DNA of 60,488 bases, from contig USAX01000001.1 in assembly GCA_900552705.1 (NCBI GenBank), positions 1-60,488 on the forward strand, given 5' to 3'. The first letter of the stretch is position 1, and every line of letters starts with the position of its first letter. Source of the stretch: an uncultured Collinsella sp. (GTDB lineage Bacteria > Actinomycetota > Coriobacteriia > Coriobacteriales > Coriobacteriaceae). Positions 1 through 7,434 of the stretch are shown here, piece after piece. The translations under genes and the position numbers were made by a program. The notes beneath the pieces were generated by a model. The model had not been told where the DNA came from. It ran no database searches and saw only the letters and a program-made list of their open reading frames with translations.

Positions 1-2
1 CG

Positions 3-1136
3 CACGTAAACGTATATCTTTCGGGCGTGGGAACCGACAAATATCGCCATTTCCGCGGCTCGATGGGACACGAGGTGAAGGCCGAAAAGCGCAATTGGTA
101 CTCGGAGGACGCCCTTGGCGAGAAGCGCATTGGCCCCGCGGGCAGCGTCGTGTGCTGCAGTATCATCCTGTTCGCGCTGCTATGCTGCGCATGGATTGGG
201 CCCGAGAGACTTGCCATGAGCGCGCCCTCGGTGCTGCGCGGCAAGTATTTTGAAGGTTCGGGTGTCGTGGGCATTTTTATTGGTACCGTGGTGTTTGCCC
301 TACTGGCGCCGCTTGTGGGTGGCCTGATCGACGGCGTTGACCGCAAACTTTCGGCTCGCATGCAGGGCCGCGTGGGCCCGCGCCTGCTGCAGCCCTTCTA
401 CGACGTTGCCAAGCTGCTACGCAAGGCCCCTGCCAGCGTAAATACCATGGACGATACCTATATGGCGTGCGCGCTCATCTTTACCGTCGTGGGCGGCGGC
501 ATCTTTGTGTCGGGCTCCAACACACTGCTGTGCGCTTTTATGGTGACGCTCGCCGCGATTTTTGTGGTGTTGGCGTCCGCCTCGACGCAGAGCCCGTTTG
601 CCCAGGTCGGCGCCGACCGCGAGCTGCTGCAGGTCATGAGTTACGAGCCCGCCGTTTTGCTGATGAGTGTGGGCCTGTATCTTGCCACCGATAGCTTCGA
701 CTCCATCGCCGTAACGGGGCAGTCGGCCCCCATCATCGTGTACAGCGCGCCCATTTTCCTCGCGCTGCTCGCGGTGCTCACCATCAAGCTGCGCAAGTCG
801 CCGTTCGATCTTTCGTACTCGCATCACGCGCATCAGGAGATCGTCCAGGGCGTCGCCACCGAGATGAGCGGCGGCACGCTGGCCAAGATGACCCTAATGC
901 ACTGGTGCGAGACCGTGCTGTTTTTGATGTGGGTGGGCATGTTCTTTGTCTGGGACAACCCGGTGAGTTGGGTTGTAGCCCTGGTCGTTATGGCCGCGAC
1001 GTACTTTGTCGAGGTCCTGATCGACAACACCTTCGCACGCAGCACCTGGCGCAGCTGCTTTAAGCTCGGATGGGGCGTGGCGCTGGTGTTTGGCCTGCTC
1101 AACCTTATGCCCATCCTCGTCGACGTGTTTATTTAG
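3..1136 (+). CDS. Group 4 [NiFe]-hydrogenase membrane subunit (EchB/HyfC/NuoH-like), possibly fused to the C-terminus of an EchA/HyfB-like subunit; 5' partial
   Basis: The reading frame is already open at the window edge; a GTG at 27 is available but does not look like the real start. The first ~60 residues (VYLSG, FRGSMG, RNWYSEDALGEKRI and a hydrophobic helix) resemble the C-terminal tail of the large NuoL/HyfB/EchA proton-pumping subunit. From about codon 80 the protein is a typical NuoH/EchB/HycD subunit: PLVGGLIDGVDRKLSARMQ and GPRLLQPFYDVAKLL, then multiple membrane helices and a KSPFDLSYSHHAHQEIV loop. It would anchor the soluble hydrogenase module in the membrane and help couple H2 formation to ion translocation. 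The next gene follows after 12 bp. The absence of a stop or a clear new start between the two parts suggests a fused subunit. Identity as the H-type subunit is firm; the fusion depends on sequence upstream of the window. Confidence 0.85.
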   Translation, partial: HVNVYLSGVGTDKYRHFRGSMGHEVKAEKRNWYSEDALGEKRIGPAGSVVCCSIILFALLCCAWIGPERLAMSAPSVLRGKYFEGSGVVGIFIGTVVFALLAPLVGGLIDGVDRKLSARMQGRVGPRLLQPFYDVAKLLRKAPASVNTMDDTYMACALIFTVVGGGIFVSGSNTLLCAFMVTLAAIFVVLASASTQSPFAQVGADRELLQVMSYEPAVLLMSVGLYLATDSFDSIAVTGQSAPIIVYSAPIFLALLAVLTIKLRKSPFDLSYSHHAHQEIVQGVATEMSGGTLAKMTLMHWCETVLFLMWVGMFFVWDNPVSWVVALVVMAATYFVEVLIDNTFARSTWRSCFKLGWGVALVFGLLNLMPILVDVFI

Positions 1137-1148
1137 GAGGCGGCATCC

Positions 1149-1790
1149 ATGGATCATAAAATGTCGCGCTCGCCGTGGGTTATTCATTACGACGGCTCGA
1201 GCTGCAACGGATGCGATATCGAGGTGCTGGCCTCGCTCACGCCACTGTTCGATGCGGAGCGCTTTGGCGTGGTCAACACCGGCAACCCCAAGCATGCGGA
1301 TATCTTTTTGGTGACGGGGTCGGTCAATGCCCAGAACCTGCCCGTCGTGCGCCAGATCTACAACCAGATGCTCGAGCCCAAGTGCGTGGTGGCGTGCGGC
1401 ATTTGCGCGTGCTCGGGCGGCGTGTTCCGCGATGCCTACAACGTGATCGGCGGCGTGGACCGCGCGATTCCCGTGGACGTGTACGCGCCCGGGTGCGCCA
1501 TTCGCCCCGAGACCGTGATTGATGCCATTGTGGAGGCGTGCGGCATCCTGGACCAGAAGGAGGCCGTGATGCGCGCCGGCGGCGATCCGCTCACCGTGGG
1601 CGGCGCCGCTACCTGGGACGGCGGCGTTGAACTGGGCGAGGACGGGTTTGTGGCCGCGGGGACCGGGGCTGACGGTGCCGGTGACGGCGTCGAGGCCGAT
1701 TTGTCCGTTGGGAAGTCCGCTGCGCCTGCCGCTGGCGACGCACCTGCTGAGACGCCCGCCACGCCCGCCGCTGCAAAGGAGGCCGAGTAA
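1149..1790 (+). CDS. Ech/formate-hydrogenlyase-type [NiFe]-hydrogenase small subunit (EchC/HycG/NuoB-like)
   Basis: A 213-residue small subunit that passes electrons between the ferredoxin subunit and the Ni-Fe site. The four ligands for the proximal [4Fe-4S] cluster are visible: C19 and C22 (SSCNGCDIE), C86 (ACGICACSGG) and C116 (APGCAIRPE), the NuoB/EchC arrangement. The conserved domain ends near residue 145. A ~65-residue Gly/Ala/Asp/Glu-rich tail follows that is not part of the family core and looks disordered and acidic. GGAGG at 1136-1140, 8 nt before the ATG, supports the start. The stop overlaps the next start as TAATG, indicating translational coupling. Confidence 0.92.
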   Translation: MDHKMSRSPWVIHYDGSSCNGCDIEVLASLTPLFDAERFGVVNTGNPKHADIFLVTGSVNAQNLPVVRQIYNQMLEPKCVVACGICACSGGVFRDAYNVIGGVDRAIPVDVYAPGCAIRPETVIDAIVEACGILDQKEAVMRAGGDPLTVGGAATWDGGVELGEDGFVAAGTGADGAGDGVEADLSVGKSAAPAAGDAPAETPATPAAAKEAE

Positions 1791-2509
1791 TGCAAAAGGC
1801 TATCTATACCACCGTCGGGATCGACGAGCTCCTGTCGCATGTCCAGGCGCTCAAGGGCGTCGGCGCGCGCTTTGTGCAGATGCACGCCGAGCGCAACGTC
1901 GACGACGGCACGTATCGCCTGCTCTATACGTTTATCAACGTTCGCGCTGCGCAGGAGCATATTGCAAAGGACGGCAGCTATGCGATCGAGAACCTGGTGG
2001 TCGAGGGTATCGATCAGTACCAGGAGATTCCGTCCATCAGCTCGTATTATCCGGCGGTATTTCCGTTTGAGAACGAAGCGCACGACCTGTTCGGGCTTGC
2101 CATCACCGACATGCAGATTGACTTTAAGGGCTTTTTCTACCAGGTCTCGACTGTCGAGCCCATGAGCGTTATCACGCCCGAGGTGAAGGCCGCGCGCGAG
2201 AAAGCCATGAAGGTCCGTGTCGCCGCCGAGGCCAAGGCGCGCAAGGCCGCTGCCGAGAAGGCCGCCGCGGCTGCGGCCGCTGCGGGGAAGGGCGCTGCGG
2301 GCGCTGGCGATGCTGCGGGCGCTGTCGTCGCTCAGCCCGCTGCGGCTGCCGGCTCCGATGCTCAGCACGATGAGGCTGCTGCGAAGGCCGCGCTCAAGGC
2401 TGCCGAGATGGAGGCAAAGCTCGCCGCCATGGATCCCGAGAAAGCGGCCAAGGTCCGCGCGGCGCTTGCCGCCAAGGCCGCCCGCGATAAGCAGAAAAAG
2501 GAGGCGTAA
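1790..2509 (+). CDS. Hydrogenase 30-kDa-type subunit (EchD/NuoC-like) with long Ala/Lys-rich tail
   Basis: A 239-residue protein. Residues 1-115 are the NuoC/EchD-like domain, recognised by ISSYYPAVFPFENEAHDLFG, the equivalent of the NuoC FERExxDxFG signature. It bridges the small and large catalytic subunits. From about residue 120 to the end the sequence is dominated by Ala, Lys and Glu with heptad-like spacing, predicting a long helix or coiled coil roughly as large as the domain itself. Its start overlaps the small-subunit stop by one base, and the large subunit begins 5 bp downstream. The tail is odd for the family; together with the acidic tail of the preceding subunit it may form an accessory contact, which is inference. 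Confidence 0.85.
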   Translation: MQKAIYTTVGIDELLSHVQALKGVGARFVQMHAERNVDDGTYRLLYTFINVRAAQEHIAKDGSYAIENLVVEGIDQYQEIPSISSYYPAVFPFENEAHDLFGLAITDMQIDFKGFFYQVSTVEPMSVITPEVKAAREKAMKVRVAAEAKARKAAAEKAAAAAAAAGKGAAGAGDAAGAVVAQPAAAAGSDAQHDEAAAKAALKAAEMEAKLAAMDPEKAAKVRAALAAKAARDKQKKEA

Positions 2510-2514
2510 GGTCC

Positions 2515-3603
2515 ATGGCACATCGCTCCGTTATTCCGTTTGGCCCGCAACACCCGGTGCTGCCCGAGCCGCTTCATCTGGACCTGGTGATCGAGGACGA
2601 TCGCGTCATCGAGGCAATTCCGCAGATCGGCTTTGTGCACCGCGGACTCGAGAAGCTCACCGAAAAGCGCGATATGCATCAGTTTGGCTACATCGCCGAG
2701 CGCATCTGCGGCATCTGCGCCGTGGGCCACAGCTATGGCTATGCCAGCGCCTGCGAGCGCATGCTCGACATCGAGGTGCCTGGCCGCGTGCAGTATATCC
2801 GTACTATTTTGCACGAGCTCTCGCGTATTCACTCGCACCTGCTGTGGCTGGGCCTGCTCGCCGATGCCTTTGGCTTCGAGGCGCTGTTCTATCGTTCGTG
2901 GACGCTGCGCGAGCAGATTCTCAAGATCTTTGAGAGCACGTGCGGCGGCCGCGTGATTCTGTCGATCAACGAGATCGGCGGCCTTAAGCACGATATCGAG
3001 GACTCCGAGCTGGCGGGCATTGTCCAGATGCTCGATGCCATGCGCCCCGACTACGAGGCCCTGGTGCATACGTTTTTGGACGATGGCAGCTGCGGCGAGC
3101 GCCTGCATGGCGTGGGCGTGATCAGCAAGAAGGACGCGCTGGATCTGTCGATGGTCGGCCCGTTTGGGCGCGCCTCGGGCGTGGACTACGACGTGCGCAT
3201 GTTTGGCGACGGCGCCTATGCGGATCTGGCTGCGTTTGAGCCCATCGTTGCCACCGACGGCGACTGCTATGCCCGCTGTCAGGTGCGTTGTGCCGAGGTC
3301 ACGCAGGCCATGGACATCATTAAGGAGCTTGTCAGCAAGATCCCGCACGACGGTATCGGCGGGCGCACCAAGCTTACGCCGGCCGACGGCGCGCGCGGCG
3401 AGGTTGTGATTGAGCAGCCGCGCGGCGAGGCGTACTACTATGTGCGCGGCAACGGCACCAAGAATCTGGACCGTTTTCGCGTGCGCACGCCGACGTCGCA
3501 GAACCTGGCGGGTCTGACACATGCGCTGCAGGGTGTGCTCCTTGCCAACGTGCCCATGATTATCCTGACCATCGACCCCTGCATTAGCTGCACGGAAAGG
3601 TAG
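2515..3603 (+). CDS. Group 4 [NiFe]-hydrogenase large (catalytic) subunit (EchE/HycE C-terminal/NuoD-like)
   Basis: A 362-residue catalytic subunit carrying the Ni-Fe-CN/CO centre. The L1 motif is RICGICAVGH (C65, C68, H72). The L2 motif DPCISCTER (C356, C359) forms the very C-terminus, with the stop directly after the Arg. Most hydrogenases carry a C-terminal extension here that a maturation protease removes after nickel insertion; this one has none, as reported for some Ech-type enzymes, so it should not need a HycI-type protease. NuoC- and NuoD-like parts are separate genes, unlike E. coli HycE. GGAGG at 2503-2507 precedes the ATG. The gene lies between the NuoC-like and ferredoxin subunits. 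Confidence 0.95.
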   Translation: MAHRSVIPFGPQHPVLPEPLHLDLVIEDDRVIEAIPQIGFVHRGLEKLTEKRDMHQFGYIAERICGICAVGHSYGYASACERMLDIEVPGRVQYIRTILHELSRIHSHLLWLGLLADAFGFEALFYRSWTLREQILKIFESTCGGRVILSINEIGGLKHDIEDSELAGIVQMLDAMRPDYEALVHTFLDDGSCGERLHGVGVISKKDALDLSMVGPFGRASGVDYDVRMFGDGAYADLAAFEPIVATDGDCYARCQVRCAEVTQAMDIIKELVSKIPHDGIGGRTKLTPADGARGEVVIEQPRGEAYYYVRGNGTKNLDRFRVRTPTSQNLAGLTHALQGVLLANVPMIILTIDPCISCTER

Positions 3604-3610
3604 ACGCGGC

Positions 3611-3952
3611 ATGAGTTTACTGACATTTGCCAAGACGGCCTTGGGTTCTATGGTCAAGCAGCCGGTAACGGTGTGCTATCCGCAGGAGAAGCTGGCGGCG
3701 CCCGAGCGCCTGCGCGGGCATATCGTCAACGACATGGACGTGTGCATTTGCTGCGGCATGTGCGCGCGTCGCTGCCCGGCGGGCGCGCTCGCGGTCGATC
3801 GCAAGGGCGGAACGTGGTCGATCGACCCGTATGCCTGCGTGGTGTGCGGCGAGTGCATCGAGAGCTGCCCCAAGCACTGCCTGACTATGGACACCGCCCG
3901 CACCCCGGTCGCAGCGGAAAAGACTCCCACGGTAGAAACCAAGCCGGAGTAG
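3611..3952 (+). CDS. Hydrogenase polyferredoxin subunit (EchF/HycF/NuoI-like), 2x[4Fe-4S]
   Basis: A 113-residue electron-entry subunit. Two classical ferredoxin motifs are present: C45-x2-C48-x2-C51-x3-C55-P and C76-x2-C79-x2-C82-x3-C86-P. The N-terminal stretch (LLTFAKTALGSMVKQPVTV) matches the start of NuoI/EchF subunits, which pack against the membrane arm. It should exchange electrons with soluble ferredoxin or a formate dehydrogenase partner encoded outside the window. It is the last gene of the operon, followed within 10 bp by a strong hairpin. The Thr/Pro/Lys/Glu C-terminal tail lacks recognisable motifs. Confidence 0.92.
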   Translation: MSLLTFAKTALGSMVKQPVTVCYPQEKLAAPERLRGHIVNDMDVCICCGMCARRCPAGALAVDRKGGTWSIDPYACVVCGECIESCPKHCLTMDTARTPVAAEKTPTVETKPE

Positions 3953-3961
3953 CGCGAAGAC

Positions 3962-3993
3962 GGGCCGGTGGGGCAAAATTGCCCCACCGGCCC
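3962..3993 (+). terminator. Strong hairpin after the hydrogenase operon
   Basis: A perfect 15-bp stem (3962-3976 with 3979-3993) closed by two A bases, 9 bp after the ferredoxin stop. No U-tract follows, so this would be a U-less terminator or an mRNA 3'-end stabiliser. Confidence 0.6.
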
Positions 3994-4054
3994 CGCGCGT
4001 GAACGCGTGTGCGGGCCGCCACGCGACCCGTCCAGCCCGAAAATGACCCGTCTG

Positions 4055-4212
4055 CCACGAAATGGGCCCATCTACTACGTTTAAGCCGCTACCCTCAACC
4101 ATGGCGAAAAACGCAAAAGCAAAACTGCAGGTAGAACGTCTGCGATTTTGCATGAAAAGCGGATATGGTCGGGGGTATCGAGTCAAACGTAGTAGATGGA
4201 CCGATTTCGTGG
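4055..4212. repeat. Nested palindromic element, copy 1 (inverse orientation)
   Basis: A 158-bp element bounded by 28-bp arms (4055-4082 and 4185-4212) complementary at 26 of 28 positions, with a conserved interior. Read on the minus strand the interior contains CCCGACCAT, then GCAGACGTTCTACCTGCAG and TTTTGC, forming an inner hairpin. It is homologous, in opposite orientation, to the element at 4306-4457. No open reading frame is plausible within it. It could be a non-autonomous palindromic mobile element or a structured RNA. Confidence 0.75.
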
Positions 4213-4305
4213 CGGGCGCTGTCAGCCGATCTCCGCGGGCGGAAGAAAACGGATCATTTTTGTCCCGCGAGGCCTGGGATGGTATCCGTGCGGGACTATC
4301 CGAAC

Positions 4306-4457
4306 AAAACTATGTCGGTTTACTACGATGAATTCGACATTCCCGACCATGACTGCATTTTTCTAAATATTGCAGGCGTTCTACCTGCGGTTTTGCAAGC
4401 GCGCAATTTGCCGTGGTCGAAGGTGGGCGATTCATCGTAGTAAACCGGCATAGTTTT
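4306..4457. repeat. Nested palindromic element, copy 2
   Basis: A 152-bp element with 28-bp terminal arms (4306-4333 and 4430-4457) complementary at all but one position, which would be a G-U pair in RNA. The interior shares CCCGACCAT, GCAGGCGTTCTACCTGC and GGTTTTGC with copy 1 read in reverse. The outer arms differ strongly from copy 1 yet remain self-complementary. It sits between the hydrogenase operon and the 3' end of the convergent response-regulator gene; nothing else was seen in 3994-4518. Confidence 0.75.
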
Positions 4458-4518
4458 GAAATGGTATTAAATCGGTAGCAGCCATTTTGCTATGCCGGGG
4501 CGGTCAGTCGTTGGGCAA

Positions 4519-5148
4519 CTACCCTCGCAGGTAGGCGATGGCGATCTGCGTGCGGTTGCGCAGGCCCATCTTTGCAAGGATCGAGCTGATGTGGTTGCGC
4601 ACCGTGCCTTCGCCCATATAGGCGGTGGCGGCGATTTCCTTGTTATCGAGGCCGCGGGCGATGAGCTCTGCGACTTCGAACTCGCGGTCGGTCAGGCTGG
4701 CAAAGGCGGCGGGCTGGCGGAGCGTGCCCGCCTCAACGCCCGTTCCGTCAAAGTCGATATCCTCGATCGCCTTGCCCTCGAGCACACGTTTACCTTCCAT
4801 GACCTGCGCCAACGCCGGCGGAATAGCGGCGACATCGGTCTTGATCAGGTAGCCGCGGGCGCCCAGTTTGAGTGCCGACACAATGTACTCGTCATCCGAA
4901 AACGTTGTCAGAAACACCACGCGTGCTGCAGGATCGCGCTCGAGGATCTCGCGCGCCGCCGATAGGCCGTCGCGTCCCGGCATCTGAATGTCGAGCAGCG
5001 CGATGTCGGGCGAGTGCTCAGCGTAGAGCGCCACTGCGTCGTTGCCGTTGGCACCGGTGCCCACAACCTCGATCTGCGGCTGGGCGCCCAGGATAATCTT
5101 GAGCGAATCGACCACTAGGCGGTCGTCGTCGACAACGATGAGCCTCAT
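4519..5148 (-). CDS. NarL/LuxR-family response regulator
   Basis: A 209-residue two-component regulator. The receiver domain (1-120) has acidic residues D7-D9, phospho-acceptor D53 in LLDIQMPG and K103 in LIKTD. The C-terminal LuxR-type helix-turn-helix (about 148-205) contains LTDREFEVAELIARGLDNKE and the recognition segment GEGTVRNHISSIL. Its start overlaps the kinase stop by 4 bp (ATGA), so the two are co-translated. The divergent ABC exporter genes are the likely targets, as in LnrJK-LnrLMN-type resistance loci. Confidence 0.93.
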   Translation of the reverse strand: MRLIVVDDDRLVVDSLKIILGAQPQIEVVGTGANGNDAVALYAEHSPDIALLDIQMPGRDGLSAAREILERDPAARVVFLTTFSDDEYIVSALKLGARGYLIKTDVAAIPPALAQVMEGKRVLEGKAIEDIDFDGTGVEAGTLRQPAAFASLTDREFEVAELIARGLDNKEIAATAYMGEGTVRNHISSILAKMGLRNRTQIAIAYLRG

Positions 5149-6290
5149 CGGCCATCATCTCCTTGCTGTTTGGGAACGGTGGCAAACACGCGCCAGCCGC
5201 CGGCGCCGGCACGCGGGCCGGCGGTGAAGGTGCCGCCAAGCGCCTCGATGCGCTCGCGCATAGAGGCGAGCCCCATGCCCTCCGCGGCGCCGTGGCCGCT
5301 TGCTTGAACCCCGCCCGCGCCATCGTCGGTAACGATGAGCTGGTAAAACGACGGACGCTCCATGCAACGTACAGTGACAGCATGGGCGCAAGCGCGGCGC
5401 ATGGTGTTGGAGAGCGCCTCGCGCAGGACCGCCGCAAAGCAGTTCGCGACGTTTGCGGGCGCATGTTCGGTCATAACTTCAAGCTCAATCTGCGGGCCGC
5501 CGTCCGAGCGCGCGCCTTCAACAATGCGTTCGAGCTGCACGGAAAGGTCGACAGCGTTGTCGTTGAGCGCATGGACGCTAGTACGCACAAGTTGGAGCGC
5601 CTCGTCAACCGTGCGTTTGACGTCGGCGAAATCGGCGGCGACGCCGGGCTCGTCGGCGTGGATCACGCGCAGGGCTTCGGCTTGTAGCGAGGCACGCGTG
5701 AGCTGGTGTCCGACGTTATCGTGGATCTCGCGCGCGATGCGGGCGCGTTCGGCGAGCGTCGCGAGCTCGACTTCGTAGTCCTGGCGGTCGGCGAGGTCGC
5801 GGTTGCGTGCCTCGAGTGCCAGGGCGCGTTCTTGCAGCTTGTCGCGGGTGCGACGCATGCGTTCCTGTTCACGCTCCAGCTGCGCGGTGCGCAGCGACAG
5901 CAACGTGGCGGCGACCGAAAGGATGGCGGTTAGCAACAGCGTTCGGGTGGTGAGCGCGCCGCAGCGAAGGTCCGTGGCAAGTGCGCAGGCAAACACGGAG
6001 CCAATTGCCAGCGCGGGCCAGATGCGTTCACGGCGCACGCGTCGCGCGATGTCATAGAGGGCGAGAGGTGCGAACGGCACAAACGGCGGCACGAAGACAG
6101 CCGCGATGACGTAGGCGTAGCTGCCGGCCTCGCTGGCGCGACGGGCGCGTTCTCCCTGCGCGACCTCGGCCAGCGCGGCGATGACAACGCCAAGGCAAAA
6201 CGCCGCGACCAGGCGAGCATCCACAGCAAGGCCCGTGGCGGCTGCGATGCAGCACGCCAGCACGATCGATTTGTCGAATAGCCTGTTCAT
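5145..6290 (-). CDS. Sensor histidine kinase, HisKA_3 (NarL-partner) type
   Basis: About 381 residues starting at MNRLFDKS (6290); the frame stays open to 6335, adding 15 residues with no extra support. The N-terminus has several hydrophobic segments (membrane sensor with little extracellular sequence), then a coiled coil and the dimerisation/phospho-acceptor motif REIHDNVGHQLTRASLQAEA. The ATPase domain shows an N-box (LREALSNTMRRA), DDGAGGV and GMGLASMRERIEALGG. The short-loop membrane input and the adjacent exporter resemble kinases that sense membrane-active compounds through or near their cognate transporter. Confidence 0.9.
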   Translation of the reverse strand: MNRLFDKSIVLACCIAAATGLAVDARLVAAFCLGVVIAALAEVAQGERARRASEAGSYAYVIAAVFVPPFVPFAPLALYDIARRVRRERIWPALAIGSVFACALATDLRCGALTTRTLLLTAILSVAATLLSLRTAQLEREQERMRRTRDKLQERALALEARNRDLADRQDYEVELATLAERARIAREIHDNVGHQLTRASLQAEALRVIHADEPGVAADFADVKRTVDEALQLVRTSVHALNDNAVDLSVQLERIVEGARSDGGPQIELEVMTEHAPANVANCFAAVLREALSNTMRRACAHAVTVRCMERPSFYQLIVTDDGAGGVQASGHGAAEGMGLASMRERIEALGGTFTAGPRAGAGGWRVFATVPKQQGDDGR

Positions 6291-6361
6291 ACGGGTATTG
6301 TACGCGATGCCGCGCACGGGGGAGGCGCCACTCAAAGCAACCGTGACATTCCTCCCACGCG

Positions 6362-6400
6362 GCGGGGCGGTCGCGTCAGCAGGCTACGCGACCGCCCCGC
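6362..6400. promoter_or_regulatory. GC-rich palindrome between divergent kinase and ABC genes
   Basis: A perfect 15-bp inverted repeat (6362-6376 and 6386-6400) with a 9-base centre, between two divergent genes and therefore not a simple terminator. It may be an operator for the response regulator or a leader hairpin of the exporter mRNA. CGTGACA-like tetrads flank it on both sides (near 6342 and 6404). Confidence 0.4.
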
Positions 6401-6486
6401 ACTCGTGACAAAGCTCACTGGTGCGCGCCGTCAGCTCCTGCGATGATGCAATCGTACCGGGCCGCAAGCAACAGAAGGGCCGCCTC

Positions 6487-7425
6487 ATGACAGACATCGT
6501 CCACGTCGAAAACCTCGTTAAGCGCTACGACGACCTTATTGCGCTCGACCACTTTAACCTGAGTATCGCCCCCGGCGAGATCTTTGGCCTGCTGGGCCCC
6601 AACGGCTCGGGCAAGACCACGTCCATCAACTGCATCCTGCAGCTGCTCGCCTACGACAAAGGCACCATCGAGCTGTTCGGCGAGCCCATGACGCCCGCCC
6701 GCTACGACCTCAAGCGCCGCATCGGCGTGGTGCCACAGCAGGTGGCGGTGTTCGACGAGCTCACGGTGCGCGAGAACATCGACTATTTCTGCAGTCTTTA
6801 CGTCAACGACCGCAAGCGCCGCCGTGCGCTCGTGGACGAGGCGATCGACTTTGTCGGTCTGGGCGACTTTGCCAAGTTCCGCCCCGGTAAGCTCTCGGGC
6901 GGCCTGGCGCGCCGGCTCAACATTGCCTGCGGCATCGCGCACAAGCCCGAGCTCATCTTCTTCGACGAGCCCACGGTGGCGGTCGACCCGCAGAGCCGCA
7001 ACGCCATCCTGGAGGGCATCTGCCGTCTGCGCGACGAGGGCGCCACGGTGGTGTATACCAGCCATTACATGGAGGAAATCGAGCAAATCTGCAGCCGCAT
7101 CATGATCATGGACGGCGGGCGCGTGCTGGCGCAGGGCACCAACGACGAGCTCAAGCGCATGATCCAGATGGGCGAGCGCGTGACCGTCGAGGTCGGCGCC
7201 GTCGAGGCCGCCACGGTCGAGCGCCTGCGCGGCCTCGAGCATGTGCTTTCGATCGAGCTGTCCGGCGGCGAACTCGTTTGCACCTGCGAGGCGAGCCCGC
7301 ACAATCTGGTCGACATCCTTGACACGCTGCGCGCCGCCGATGTGGCGCTCGGCCGCGTGTGGAGCGAGCCGCCGACCCTCAACGACGTGTTTCTCGAGAT
7401 TACCGGCCGCGAGCTGCGCGACTAG
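6487..7425 (+). CDS. ABC-2 exporter ATP-binding protein (LnrL/CcmA-like)
   Basis: About 312 residues from the ATG at 6487; the frame extends upstream to 6421 but without family similarity. All ATPase motifs are present: Walker A GPNGSGKTTS, Q-loop VPQQ, signature LSGGLARRLNIA, Walker B LIFFDEPTVAVDP and H-loop TSHYMEE. The C-terminal ~90 residues are the accessory region common in drug-export ATPases. It energises the two permeases encoded immediately downstream, exporting or clearing a hydrophobic drug, antimicrobial or lipid; the substrate cannot be read from sequence. Confidence 0.92.
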   Translation: MTDIVHVENLVKRYDDLIALDHFNLSIAPGEIFGLLGPNGSGKTTSINCILQLLAYDKGTIELFGEPMTPARYDLKRRIGVVPQQVAVFDELTVRENIDYFCSLYVNDRKRRRALVDEAIDFVGLGDFAKFRPGKLSGGLARRLNIACGIAHKPELIFFDEPTVAVDPQSRNAILEGICRLRDEGATVVYTSHYMEEIEQICSRIMIMDGGRVLAQGTNDELKRMIQMGERVTVEVGAVEAATVERLRGLEHVLSIELSGGELVCTCEASPHNLVDILDTLRAADVALGRVWSEPPTLNDVFLEITGRELRD

Positions 7426-7434
7426 GGGGCGGCC

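Noticed and set aside
27..200. GTG at 27 as the true start of the NuoH-like subunit
   Set aside because: The frame is open to the window edge and the preceding residues continue the same EchA-like tail, so the GTG is most likely internal.
1436..2521. Long minus-strand open frames opposite the hydrogenase genes
   Set aside because: They are low-complexity antisense frames of high-GC genes with no domain, no ribosome-binding site and no codon-usage support. The same applies to the minus-strand frames at 2362-3657 and 10627-11976 and to similar ones elsewhere.
4062..4440. Small plus-strand ORFs inside the nested palindromes
   Set aside because: They are created by the repeat arms, have no SD and are not conserved between the two copies.
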